Source: Globodera rostochiensis (Eukaryota; Nematoda; Chromadorea; Rhabditida; Heteroderidae). Taken from it: 64,000 nucleotides of DNA. The notes under the pieces were generated by a model. The model made no database searches, was not told where the DNA came from, and saw only the letters and a list, made by a program, of their open reading frames with translations. Below are positions 1 to 9,960 of the stretch, in pieces (positions within the stretch are counted from its first letter, which is position 1; each line of letters opens with the position of its first letter). Location of the stretch: positions 2,283,501 through 2,347,500 of the forward strand of contig JAEVLN010000001.1 of assembly GCA_018350325.1 (NCBI GenBank). Reading direction: 5' to 3'. Position numbers and translations under genes: made by a program.

Positions 1-75
1 GAAAAAAATCCCCCAAAACTATACCGAGTTCTCAACGAAAAAAAAACCCTTACATTTTAGAGCTTTTGGCCACAC

Positions 76-3000
76 AATTTTTGCGATTGAAAAAGTCGGT
101 GATGCTGAGGAACAGCGTGACCGGCCAATTGCCGCCCAAATTGTTCAACGTGTTCAGCAAGGTCATGTAAGTGCCGCCAATCTGTGATTGTGAAAACGTG
201 CAAAATTACCACCCCCTAATTTATTCAAATAGAAAAAATGTTTGTTTTTTAATTAATCGAGAAATTCATGTGCCCACTTTCGGGTCCGAAATTTGTGCAT
301 TGAACGCCATCATCGAGAGGAAAATGCAATAGGAGGACACTTGCTGCAGGTAATAGGTGCCAATCCAAATTGCGTAGTAGAAGTACGGATACTCCCCGTT
401 GGCTTCACCTGAAAAATTTACAACGAAAACCATCAAAATACTAAAATTTTGGCCTACGAAATGAGGGGGTCCAGTAGACGAACAGCGCAAGTGCCAAACT
501 CATCACCAGTCGGTACGGGTACGCCCACAGAAACACGTTCAACGGCTTCGGCCCGGCCGTCTGTTTGCCGAGCACCCACGGCAAAATGATTTGAAGGGGC
601 GTCAAAAAGATGGAACGGGAGGCAATTTTGTCCGTGGTGAGGCCAGCGTTGATCAACTGCGCGGGATTTGGAATTGATTGGAGTGGTTCATCTCCAAAAA
701 CAACAGATCATTATGTAAATCACCTTAAGATCTGTCATCCCGTCAGTGGCTGCGAAAGCTATCTGAAAATGATTTGGCATTTTATCTATCAATCAGTGTG
801 TATTTGGGAGCAAAAAGATGCCAAAAATTTGTTATCCCGTAAGGAGTGGATTTGTAAAAAATTCCAAAATTGTCAAAATGAATAGAACCTTAAAGAAAAG
901 GTAAATTTTGTAAAAATAGCACACCTTTCCGGTGAGTAGAACGACCACCATGATCAGCATCGGTTTAAGGCACAGAATTTTGACCAACACCGTGTACGTC
1001 TCAAAGACGTTCAGTGACAGTTCATCGCCGTGTTCTTCATCCATCGGATGGTGATGCCCGTCTTCAGCCTTTCTGAACAAGAAATTTTTGGGGAATTTTT
1101 GGCTAATTGTAAGCAAAACATTGTTTACTCTTGTCGTTGAGGAATGGAGTGGTCAATTTCATGCTTGAAAATGAACACCAACGTGGTGGTGACGAGGAAC
1201 ACAAGGCCCCAGAAGAAGACGAAGCCTTGAAAATGCAAAAATTCGATGTAAAAATGGTTCAAAAATGCAATTTCCTCATGAAGATTTATGGAGACAATGT
1301 AACACAAAAACAACAATCAATGCTCAACAAAAAAAATGCAAACTGCTGCTGACGAGCACCGAAACTTTTCAAAATCAATTATCGCAAAGCTCCTCAAAAA
1401 ACAGATAAAAGTCGCGCAAAACCTTTCGCCGACCCTGGCAGCGGGGGGAGGGGGGTGGTTGTTGTTTTCTCCTTCACTGCTCTCGATGGATGGAAAAACG
1501 GGGGAGGGGAGGGGTGAGAGGAACGAACAGAACAAGTTTGTTACACCACCACCACCTCCTCCATCCTCCCCGCTCACCAAAAACATGGGGCCCACGGCCC
1601 ACCCATCCGAATGCTCCGGGGCTCGGCTCGCTTTTTCCCACTCATCATCGCCATCATCCGACTCCCCCCCCCCCTCCCCCTCCCCCACTTCAAGAGAAGA
1701 AAATGCACAAGCCAAGCAATGGGCAAGAAATCAGCAAGCAAGCAAGCGACAAAAAGATTTATTGTGCCCCCCCCCCCCCGCCTTCCGCCGTTTACCCCCC
1801 CCCCCCCGTCCGTCCATCCACACCTCCACTTCACTTTTTGTTGGCCAGCCACGTCGTCGTAAGGGACGCGTTCGTCGTTCTGACACATTTGTAGCATCCC
1901 AACATCCATGCAAAAACGTGAAAATGAAAATTTCCGGACCAATTTACACTCTAATGGTGTAAAAGCCGCACAATTTGGTCACAATTAAAAATGCCATGAA
2001 TCTACAAAACTAAAAGTTACACCAACAACCTTAATCCTTGGGCTCAATTTGGGTGGATCCTTGTTGCGCTTTCTCATATTTGTGCCTTAAAAGTAGCGGC
2101 GGACACTAATAATGTCCCCTCCGGCAACCAACAACAATGGGACAAATTTGTTTGCGGCTGTTCCAAGACCAGTCCCGCCTCTAAGTTGGCGGTGGGGAGG
2201 GGGGGGGGGGGGGGGGGGCATTTAAATGCTAATTGTTGTGCCCCACACGGCCCCAAACACTTCTTCAACCATTCACCCACCAGCCCCAAATGCGCGAAGC
2301 GAGCCAACTGACCCAAATTCATGGTCCCCCCCCCTCTCCCCTCTCCTATTTGGCCAAAAGCCAACTCATCAGGCACCCTCCCCCCCCCTCCAATCACAAA
2401 AGCAAAATGGGAAAAGTGCCGCCAAAAACAAAAGCATCCAAAAATGCCAAAGAAATTTAACGAAAAAAATGCCTAATTCGCCAATCCCCAGCCAAAATCA
2501 CCTCCCAATTCACTGTTGTGGAAATTGGGATGACGTGAGTTCATAAACTCGAGAAAATTGGTCCACCCATCCTCCCCATCCCACAAATTGTCCATAAAAT
2601 TGGGGGTAACGACGGCACGGCACACACGACGGACGGACGGAGACTTTTACGTCAGTTTTGTGTGTGTGTGGTGCCCAATTTTTTCGCCATTTCTATTTAA
2701 GGCATTGAAACCCGGAAACAAAAATGCCCCCCATATAAAATCCCCGCAGGCGCTCACACTTCGCCATGCCATTTGTTTTTGTTGGACAACACATCATCGG
2801 CAGTCGAATGGCGTTCACTCGAGCACTGCTCGTAATGCTGTCAGCCTCACTGACATTGCCAATGGAGACATTGGAAAGGAGCTTCAGTAAGCACCCCCCC
2901 CCCCGGGGGGAAGAAGGGTGGGATTAACAGTTTCAAAACCCGTATTTTAAATTTGCAAAACAACATAATTCACTGACTGAACCCCCTGGCTGGTGTAGCC

Positions 3001-6000
3001 TAAAAAAATTTCTGAAAAAACCAAAACGGTGAATTTTCCTTCTTTAAAAATTGTAAGAAAAAAAAATTGAGGGGTCGATTATTTCCCCCCCCCCCCTCTC
3101 TCATTGGCATTTTCCAAGGTTATTTTTTTCAGAGGACAATTGCAAGTCGGAAAAGTTGCGCGAACTCATTCTGGAGACCATCGGGCTCTACCCGCACCAG
3201 TACAGCTACCAGGCAAGGTAAAATGCAATTGCAATGAGCGGGCCCCTTCCAAAAAAACGCGGAAAAAATTTCCGTGGTTTTCCCCAATTTTACCATCACA
3301 GACATATGAAGCAAGTGGCGGAAAATCGGTTCGGCAACTGGTGGAGCGCGGTGATCATTAGCGAGCGGGGCGGCTACGGCATGAGTGCCATCTATGATCA
3401 GCACCAGAACACCAGGTCAAAGTGCAACAAGCCGAGGACAAAAACTCAATGACTTTAGTTGTTTTTGTTTCAGTTGCGAAGTCATGTTGTTCGACACATT
3501 CTACTGGCTGGGCAGGACGTGCTGACGACGAGGCGCATGCGACGGAACGCCAAACGCACACACACAAAAGCGAACATTGAACAAAAAACCAAACAAAAAG
3601 TCATCTCACACGCACATATTTCAACCCAAAAGCGATGTAAAAAAGGTGTTGTAACCCAATTTTACATATTAATTTAAGCGCATTTTTCATTAATTAATTA
3701 TTAATAAAAATGTTAAATTAAACAAACAAACAAACAAAATTTTTTACCGTCAAATTCGACCAGTCCTTTGTCCGCGGGCACCGAGCGCAGCCATTTGTTG
3801 GCAAACTCTTTGGACTGCAACGTCAGAAAGACGACGTTGCCGAGGAAAAAGCCGAGCGTTTGGCCAACAACATTGCAACTGTGTCAAAATTTTTAATTAA
3901 AAAAAATGATCGAAATGGCAAAAAAAAAAACATAAACCATCATTTTTTTTGGGGTTAATTATGTGTGAACAGTGAACAGAGCAATTGCACCCACCCCCAC
4001 ACCCATCCCGGCGAGTTAATTCCGGACCAAATCACTTGGATCAGAATAGAATTGCCGGTCCAAAACCAATCCCGGGATTTTTTTGGGTTCGGAATTTTCG
4101 AAAAAAAATCCCAAAAACCGACAACCCTAATTCAGAGAACCACAACGCGAGGGGAGGGGAAGGAGGTGATTGTCTTTAAGAAAGCTGAGGCTTACTCCTC
4201 CCTCAAAAAACTGGTTAAAAGCGTTCATTTACATCGCTTGTTCACAAATTTGAAAAAAAAAAAAAAAAGAATTTACGTGGACGCATATCCGACATTCTTG
4301 CGCGACAACATTGTCAGTGCCCAACCGTCCACCGCAATGTCCTGAGTGGCGGCCAAAAAGTTGAGGGGTAAAAACACGCAGACCAAAAAGTACACATTGG
4401 GCGCAACCTCTGAATTGTAAGAAGAGGAGGCTTATGCAAGAAAACACGAACAAAGACAAAACATTTAACAAAAAGAAAGAAAAAAATTATTTAAAGAAAA
4501 AAACATTTTCAGAAAATTGCATTCAGAATTCAGAATTACTGTACTTATTTAATTTTGATAGAACGACAAACTCTTTTTGGTCCACTTAGAGCCAAAAAAT
4601 GACCAGAATGGACGGAACCAATTGGCCAACATTTTTAATATATATATTTTTTTTTGCCAGGTTGGGTGGCCGGCCAAGGTAAACCCGAATTAAAAATAAA
4701 TTTTTTTAAAACCCAAAATAAATTTTAAAAAAAAGCCTCTAATTTAATCCCAACCCAACTTCATCATAAGGTAAGGCTATTTTCTAAAATTTTCTGTAAC
4801 CCCCCCCCCCCCCCGGCAACAGCACAAACACACTCACTATTTCCCCCCTTGTCTTGGGTGCCGAGTATTTCCTCAACATGGTAGGAGATGACAAGCAGAA
4901 ACAGGCCAATCAAATATTGGCATGGCACCTGAATTTTGAACATTTTTATATAAAAAAATCAGGACTCAAAAACACCCCCCCCAAAAACATACCATCCACG
5001 ACTTCCGGCGTCCAATGCGACGAAAGTAAATGGAATCGACAATTGGTGCCCACAACAATTTCATGCTAAAAAATCATCAAAAGTGAGATGGTTTTGCAAA
5101 TGTTAAATTAAAAACTTAAGAAACCAAAATCATTCTAGAAACCGGACCAATCGGAACTTGCGAATGCCATGCCCAGGGCCAGAGGGTTTACACATTTTTT
5201 TAAAGCGTTTTTAATGTCCGAATTTTTAAAAACGTTTACAAAAAAAAGAACACATCTCTGACGGACGCACTTGGGGAAACGTTCAAAAAATTTGTCATGA
5301 ATTCGGAAACGAAACCTGAATGGCCAATAGGCGAATGAGAACACCGCCTGTTCGGCATAAGTGATTTCTTTGGCTTGCAGAATGAGCGGAATGGCGGCGA
5401 TGAGACCGAGCGGGACGCCCTGAAGTTGGAAAAATAGTGGAAAAAATCCTCTTTTTTTGCGTAATTTTATTGCAAAAATTGTAACTAAAAATGGAAATTG
5501 TTTGATTCAAAGAAACGGTTAAAATAAAATTCAATTTAAGTTTTTCGAAAATTGAGACAAATCCTATAAAATTCTGCTACACTTTTAAAGAAAAGCGCAA
5601 CATTTTGATAAAATTATGGAGTAATTTAAACCTGAAGAAGATAAAGCAGCAACAACAAAAGTATGGAGCCAAAGTCGTCCTTCAGCTCATGTCGCGTCCG
5701 TCGGACCGACAGGAGGAGGCGTCCAACTGCTGTCTAAAAAAAATGCACTTTTGTTGTGTTGAAAGTCGCAAAATATTCAAAATGCAACCCCTAAAAGACT
5801 AAACATAGAGTTTTGTAAATAAAGCATGGTTATATGAATCCATCAACAGAACATCTTGCGCAGGATGGTTTCAACCTGGTCGCCACCATTGTCCAACTCC
5901 AGCTTCAACTTGTCGGCTGGATGCGTGCCGTAGTAGCCAAGATGGGTGTCAAAGGGCGCATAGTTGGACTCGCGTGCCAACAAATCCTCAAAATGTTCAG

Positions 6001-6250
6001 TCCGTTGATGGCCACCATGTGCATAACCATTTTCGTCATCATCATCATCGACAATATTTTTGCCCTTTTCAATTTCCTCCTCCATTTTTTCATCAGCGTT
6101 TGGCGACTGTTGTTGTAACAACAGCGGTGTCTCAGAGTCGGAGGTGTCACCACCACTGCTGCGATTAATGCCTTTGCCACCATTGTGGCGACGTCTGCTC
6201 GCGGTGGTACCTCCGCCGCCTAACAACAACGGCGAGGTGGACGACGACAT
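76..6250 (-). CDS. Acetyl-CoA transporter (SLC33A1/AT-1 family), 3' end off the window
   Basis: Multi-pass carrier that in known members moves acetyl-CoA into the ER/Golgi lumen for protein and ganglioside acetylation. Thirteen exons read in phase: 6250-5848, 5729-5632, 5419-5316, 5065-4993, 4928-4838, 4409-4277, 3878-3748, 1225-1129, 1072-925, 762-724, 656-458, 408-278 and 181-76, about 584 codons so far (human about 549). Family signatures visible in order: LKDDFGSILLLL, GVPLGLIAAIPLILQAKEI, MKLLWAPIVDS, GRRKSWM, AATQDIAVDGWALTMLSR, VGQTLGFFLGNVVF, TTTLVFIFKHE, LTPLQIILPWVLGKQTAGPK, GGTYMTLLNTLNNLGGNWP. The N-terminal ~100 residues are a hydrophilic acidic tail, longer than in human. The last visible exon ends at a possible donor (GTGTGG), and the family's final TM segment is absent, so the gene should continue leftward. 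Exon 1/2 junction is the least certain. The exon at 7491-7856 might be an upstream exon of this gene. Confidence 0.9.
2734..2740 (+). promoter_or_regulatory. TATA-box candidate for nested gene
   Basis: TATAAAA followed by a GC-rich stretch, 68 bp before the start codon of the small secreted protein gene. Spacing is plausible for a short 5' UTR. No transcript evidence. Confidence 0.4.
2808..3525 (+). CDS. Small secreted protein, divergent ground-like type, nested in SLC33A1 intron
   Basis: Four exons in phase (2808-2886, 3133-3217, 3302-3415, 3474-3525) give 109 aa. Residues 1-18 (MAFTRALLVMLSASLTLP) look like a signal peptide. The mature part has CKSEKLRELILETI, then RHMKQVAENRFGNWWSAVI, GYGMSAIYDQ and SCEVMLFDTFYWLGRTC. 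This layout (Cys plus a short helix, a basic linker, a hydrophobic VI core, an aromatic tail with Cys) matches ground-like domains such as the one at 61479-63103, but two of the usual four cysteines are displaced or missing, so the family call is an inference. It lies wholly inside the 2.5-kb intron 7 of the opposite-strand transporter. A TATAAAA box lies 68 bp upstream. Ground-like proteins are hedgehog-related secreted proteins of nematodes. Confidence 0.7.
4048..4129. mobile_element. Short hAT-like MITE, GGTTC/GAACC word family (degenerate)
   Basis: 82-bp segment in a transporter intron. Left end TAGAATTGCCGGTCC and the reverse complement of the right end TAGGGTTGTCGGTTT pair with a few mismatches. 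Flanks GATCAGAA and ATTCAGAG share only five of eight positions, so the target duplication is weak. It belongs with the elements at 8086-8196 and 18293-18404. Confidence 0.55.
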
Positions 6251-7490
6251 TGGCGAGCGGAGGCGCGGAGAGATAGCGACGACCGCGGCGGAGAGAAAGC
6301 CTGAGAAGCGGCCCGAATTCAGAGAAAAGTGTTAAGAACGGCGCTGATAATGATGCGGAAATAAGCCGATGATAAGAGCGGACGCGCCCACACTCTTTAC
6401 ACACACAAACAGTACAAATATTTGGGCACGGTGGAAGCAAAATGGGAAAGAAAAAAAAAATCTGAAAAGAAAAAGATAAAAAAGAGCGAACGGAGGGTAA
6501 TGAATGGTGTGGCGCTGGACACGTGCCGTCATGTGCAATAAGCTGGACTTATGAACAAATAAGCATAACAAAAAATAATCCCGAAGAGTCTATGAACGGA
6601 TAAGCCATTCAAAATCACAAAAAAAAATTAAATTTGTTATCAAAATGTACTATCAATTTGCCATTAGTCCAACGAAATGGCTCCAAAATCATTAGTACAA
6701 CGAAATGGCTCAAAAATAATATGATTTTAAAAGAACATCACGAATTAGATAAATCAAAATTGAGTTGAGGAGAGAAATCAGACAACTTTGCGCTCTTCAG
6801 CGTTAGTTTTTGGGAAAAATTGTAAATAAAAATAGCTTAATTTTTAAACAAAATATCTCCGAGGCGGCGCTCTCTGTGGCAATGCTTACGATTTGCGAAG
6901 CCAAGGCGGACGGACAGAGACAAATTCCAATTGAAATTTTCATCTCCCCATTTTAATTTGTTCCTTTTCGTTTCCTCGCTTATTCCACGTACTCTTTCCC
7001 ATTTAAATGTTTCCATTTGGGTGCGGTCATTTGAGTCTGAAGCCAACTGAGTCCGAGGCTAACTGAGTCTGTGCAGTTAATAAACTAGAGATCGAACGAT
7101 CGAGATTCTCGATCGGTGAAATTTTGCCGAGTTTTTGAGATTCGAGTCGAAGCGTTTGATTAAAATAAGAACGATTTGTTTCAGTTCAGAAAAGTTATGT
7201 ATAGACTTATGGCCTGAACAATCGGAAAACTTGGAGAACAAAAACAAAATTCTGATTCGTGCCCATCTTTTGATCATAACTTTGCTCAAACTCAACGAAT
7301 TAATTTGATTTTTATTTTGACAAATTCTACACATTTAAAGGTTTCGATTGGTATTGAAGGTTTGATTTAATTAGTTCTGCAAAGAGTTATTGATGCTCCG
7401 ACTCAGTTGACCGATTCGTTTCCATTTTTGTACAGCTCAATTAGCAGCAGCAAGCAATTCTTGTCATTTATAATTCAATTTCAAACACAC
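6251..7490. other. No gene seen
   Basis: AT-rich, with no exon-like reading I can support. At 7088-7120 there is a short palindromic patch (TAGAGATCGAACGATCGAG then TCTCGATCG) like the end of the GATCGAG element at 18729-18933. The rest is presumably 5' flank of the SLC33A1-like gene. Confidence 0.5.
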
Positions 7491-7856
7491 CTTCTCGCTG
7501 CCGGGCACCGTTGGTGTTGAAGCAGTATTTGGGACGCTTCCATTCATCTGCTGCTTTCCGTTGACCATGCCGATGTTGTTGTTGTTGTTGTTGTTCATCT
7601 CCGGCTGTATGCACAGCCTCTGGTTGGGCTGCTGGAGCCCGGCAATGGCAGAAATTGTGCTGCCCAAACTTTCCGACCGCTGTTGTGCAACGCCGCCATT
7701 TCTGCTTTGGTGTCGAGCATTGGCCAATTTGCCGCCCTCGCTTCCCCCGTTTTCCGAGCTGTTCAACGCCAAAATTTGACGATGATGTTCATCTTCGGCT
7801 GTTGCCGTTGTGTAGCCATCAGTTTTGGCATTGTTGGCGGGATGCACTGAGGCCAT
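7491..7856 (-). CDS. Orphan exon, Asn/Gln/Ser-rich, unknown protein
   Basis: A 122-codon open segment from ATG at 7856 to a good donor (GAGAAG then GTGTGT) at 7490/7491. Composition is Ser, Asn and Gln rich, with a run of seven Asn and a HANN-like low-complexity start. There is no recognisable domain. No downstream exon before the transporter at 6250 is obvious. It ends in phase 0, so it could be an upstream exon of the SLC33A1-like gene, a separate gene, or chance. Low confidence. Confidence 0.3.
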
Positions 7857-7929
7857 TGCTGGCCTTTTGTGAAGGCTTAAAGAATGCAGAAATTTGATCC
7901 ACTTTTTAAGTGGCTTGTTGTCCATATTA

Positions 7930-8085
7930 AGCATAATTGAATCACATTTTGGTCCATGGTTGGGAATGATCCTGATCTTCTGATAAAAGAAGATCAAGGT
8001 CGTCATTCATTGATCGGATCAAGACATCAATGGCCGGATCAGGAAAATGTATAATTCACTGATGGGCTCTGATCATGATCTGGAT
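7930..8085. repeat. GATC-rich patch
   Basis: Dense TGATC/GATCA words in both orientations (for example GATCCTGATC, GATCGGATCA, GATCATGATC) directly before the element at 8086. Similar patches occur at about 19735-20060 and 56885-57060. Confidence 0.5.
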
Positions 8086-8196
8086 TAGGATTGTCGGTTC
8101 CAAACCAAACCGTAGAACTGGCATTTTTTTGATTTGGTTCTTCGGTTCGGGTCGGGTACCCGACGATCAGAACCTTCCCAAGAACCGACGACCCTA
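8086..8196. mobile_element. Short hAT-like MITE, GGTTC/GAACC word family
   Basis: 111 bp. Left end TAGGATTGTCGGTTC and the reverse complement of the right end TAGGGTCGTCGGTTC differ at two positions. Flanks ATCTGGAT (8078-8085) and ATCTGGAC (8197-8204) form an 8-bp target duplication with one mismatch. The interior repeats GGTTC/GAACC words around a GGGTACCC core. Confidence 0.75.
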
Positions 8197-8689
8197 ATCT
8201 GGACCAAAATAGTCGAATGCCAAACAGATCATTGGCATGACCCGAATCTTGGATCTATCTGATCGGGATCACATCGGAATTCTAAAATTTTAGGTAGCAA
8301 AACACTGATGAAAATTTAAAATCTAAAAGTAATAATACTATAATAGGTTATTTGTCTTACCACTTTCCTTCCCCGCGGGGAAAAAGGATCAATCAAAAAA
8401 ATACTGATCGATGTAAACGAACTTCAGAAAGAGAATTTTTGGGGCATGCCGGATTTCGGACATTTTTGTTCTGGCATGACGGATTCCCCAACATTTATGG
8501 GTCGGCATGCCGGATTACACAATTTTTGGGCCTGGCATGCCAAATTCCCCGAGGGTCCGGATTCAGAATTTTAAATATTTACGTGGAGCATTTTGATTCG
8601 ACATGCCCGATTTATACATACAATGACACTACAACGTTTGGCATAAAAAATTGGCATAAATTCTGAGAAAATAAATAATATTCGGTTTT

Positions 8690-8960
8690 CTCAACGTGCT
8701 CTCAATCCCGGCTTTGTATCACAAGATTTGTGGCAACTGACGGTGTCAAGGTTTGAGAATATTGAAATTTGAGCCAATATTAAGGTGGGATTATGCCGTA
8801 TCAGCTGAATACCTTAGCTTTTATCATTCGCTAAAATTCAGGTCCAAATTTTCATATTGCACTCTTTGCCCCTTTTTTTTACCATTCAGTCGACGTCCAA
8901 CTCGTGCAACTCCTCGATCAGCAAGCGCGTGAAAATTGCGACCAATTCAGATTTGACAAT
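8690..8960 (+). pseudogene. SEC14-like pseudogene fragment (last two exons)
   Basis: 8691-8747 corresponds to exon 10 of the SEC14-like gene (RALNPGF against RAPKAGF), and 8887 onward to exon 11 (STSNSCNSSIS against SNSNSSNSIR). The exon 11 stop codon is lost and the exon 10 reading is degraded. No other intact exon lies on this side except the displaced exon-1 piece at 9755. Confidence 0.7.
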
Positions 8961-9375
8961 TCAAATGCCTACACCAATAGAAGCCAGTGGGCAAGTGACC
9001 ATACGCTTTCTGTTGGTAAAAGGAAAAAAAACGATGTTAAAAAAGAAATCGTTTTCCCATTTCCTTTCCCTGGAATTCACGCCGAATTTTTAGTATAGCA
9101 CCAATTAAATCCTAATTGATTTTAATTTTTTGTTAACCAAAACCAAGCCGAATCATTTTTGGCCCATTTTTTGATCATTTGATCACTATTCAACGCTAAC
9201 AGATCATTATTGAATTAAATTGACTATAAGAATCTTATTGCTGGAGGCGAATGCCGAAAAAATTGCTTAGGAATTTTATCTGTCATTTGGAGTGTGTTTG
9301 GCATAAAAAAGACTACCGGTTAATGCTTTGCATGACATTGTTCCAAATTTATACCTTTGAAAAAAAACAGATGGA

Positions 9376-9740
9376 TCGGAGAACTGTGGAGCGGCACAAG
9401 CTGATCATCGCGTACATCTTGTTGTTATGAAAATCACTCATCTTCGAAACCGACCAGCTCTGATCTGAATCTCAAAACATTAATTCATCCTAGTTGGTAG
9501 GTTTAACGATTAAAAATCAGGAGTATACAATTCATCCTTGGCATTTCTGCATATGATTCTGTGTCTTTGGATAAAAAAAATGCACATTTTTGGTATTCTA
9601 TAACCAATTTTAGAATTATTTTTTCAGGCAGCCAGCACCTTTGATGTGCCGTATTGCATATCCACCGCCATACTTCTGATGCGCCTGTGGCCATCCTGAT
9701 AGTCTTAATGTTCCCGCGCCCTGCAACTTCTGCGGCTCCG
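9376..9740 (-). pseudogene. Decayed copy of the peptide-precursor gene
   Basis: 9640-9740 matches the end of exon 1 of the gene at 21649-22341: the reading GGYAIRHIK stands for GGAWAKRHIK, so the KR cleavage pair has become IR. 9376-9430 matches exon 2: NNKMYAMISLCR stands for NNMMRALINLRR. Exon 1 upstream of this is missing, replaced by a SEC14-like exon piece. Confidence 0.7.
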
Positions 9741-9754
9741 CAGCACGACCGCCA

Positions 9755-9960
9755 CCGATGGCTCAATGCTTTTCCGCCTCCCATAGTCATGAATAGTGCA
9801 ATGTCAATCTCCAACGCGAAACCACCAACAAGCTTTTGCAGAACCAAGCCGAGCACCTATCGACTTTGACGGCACCTCCGCTGGGCCATTGCAGCAACGA
9901 CGCTTCAAGGGCCTGGGAATAGCAGTGACACGAATTCGTAAAATTGTGATTGTAACTGAG
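9755..9960 (+). pseudogene. Displaced SEC14-like exon 1 fragment
   Basis: Matches 18090-18290 (NAFPPP region through the DLLRWA helix of the SEC14-like exon 1) with indels and lost frame, for example CAATGCTTTTCCGCCTCC at both places. It sits between the peptide-gene remnant and the long collinear block, where the right-hand segment instead has the 5' half of peptide-gene exon 1. That shows a rearrangement or gene conversion in addition to the duplication. Confidence 0.65.
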
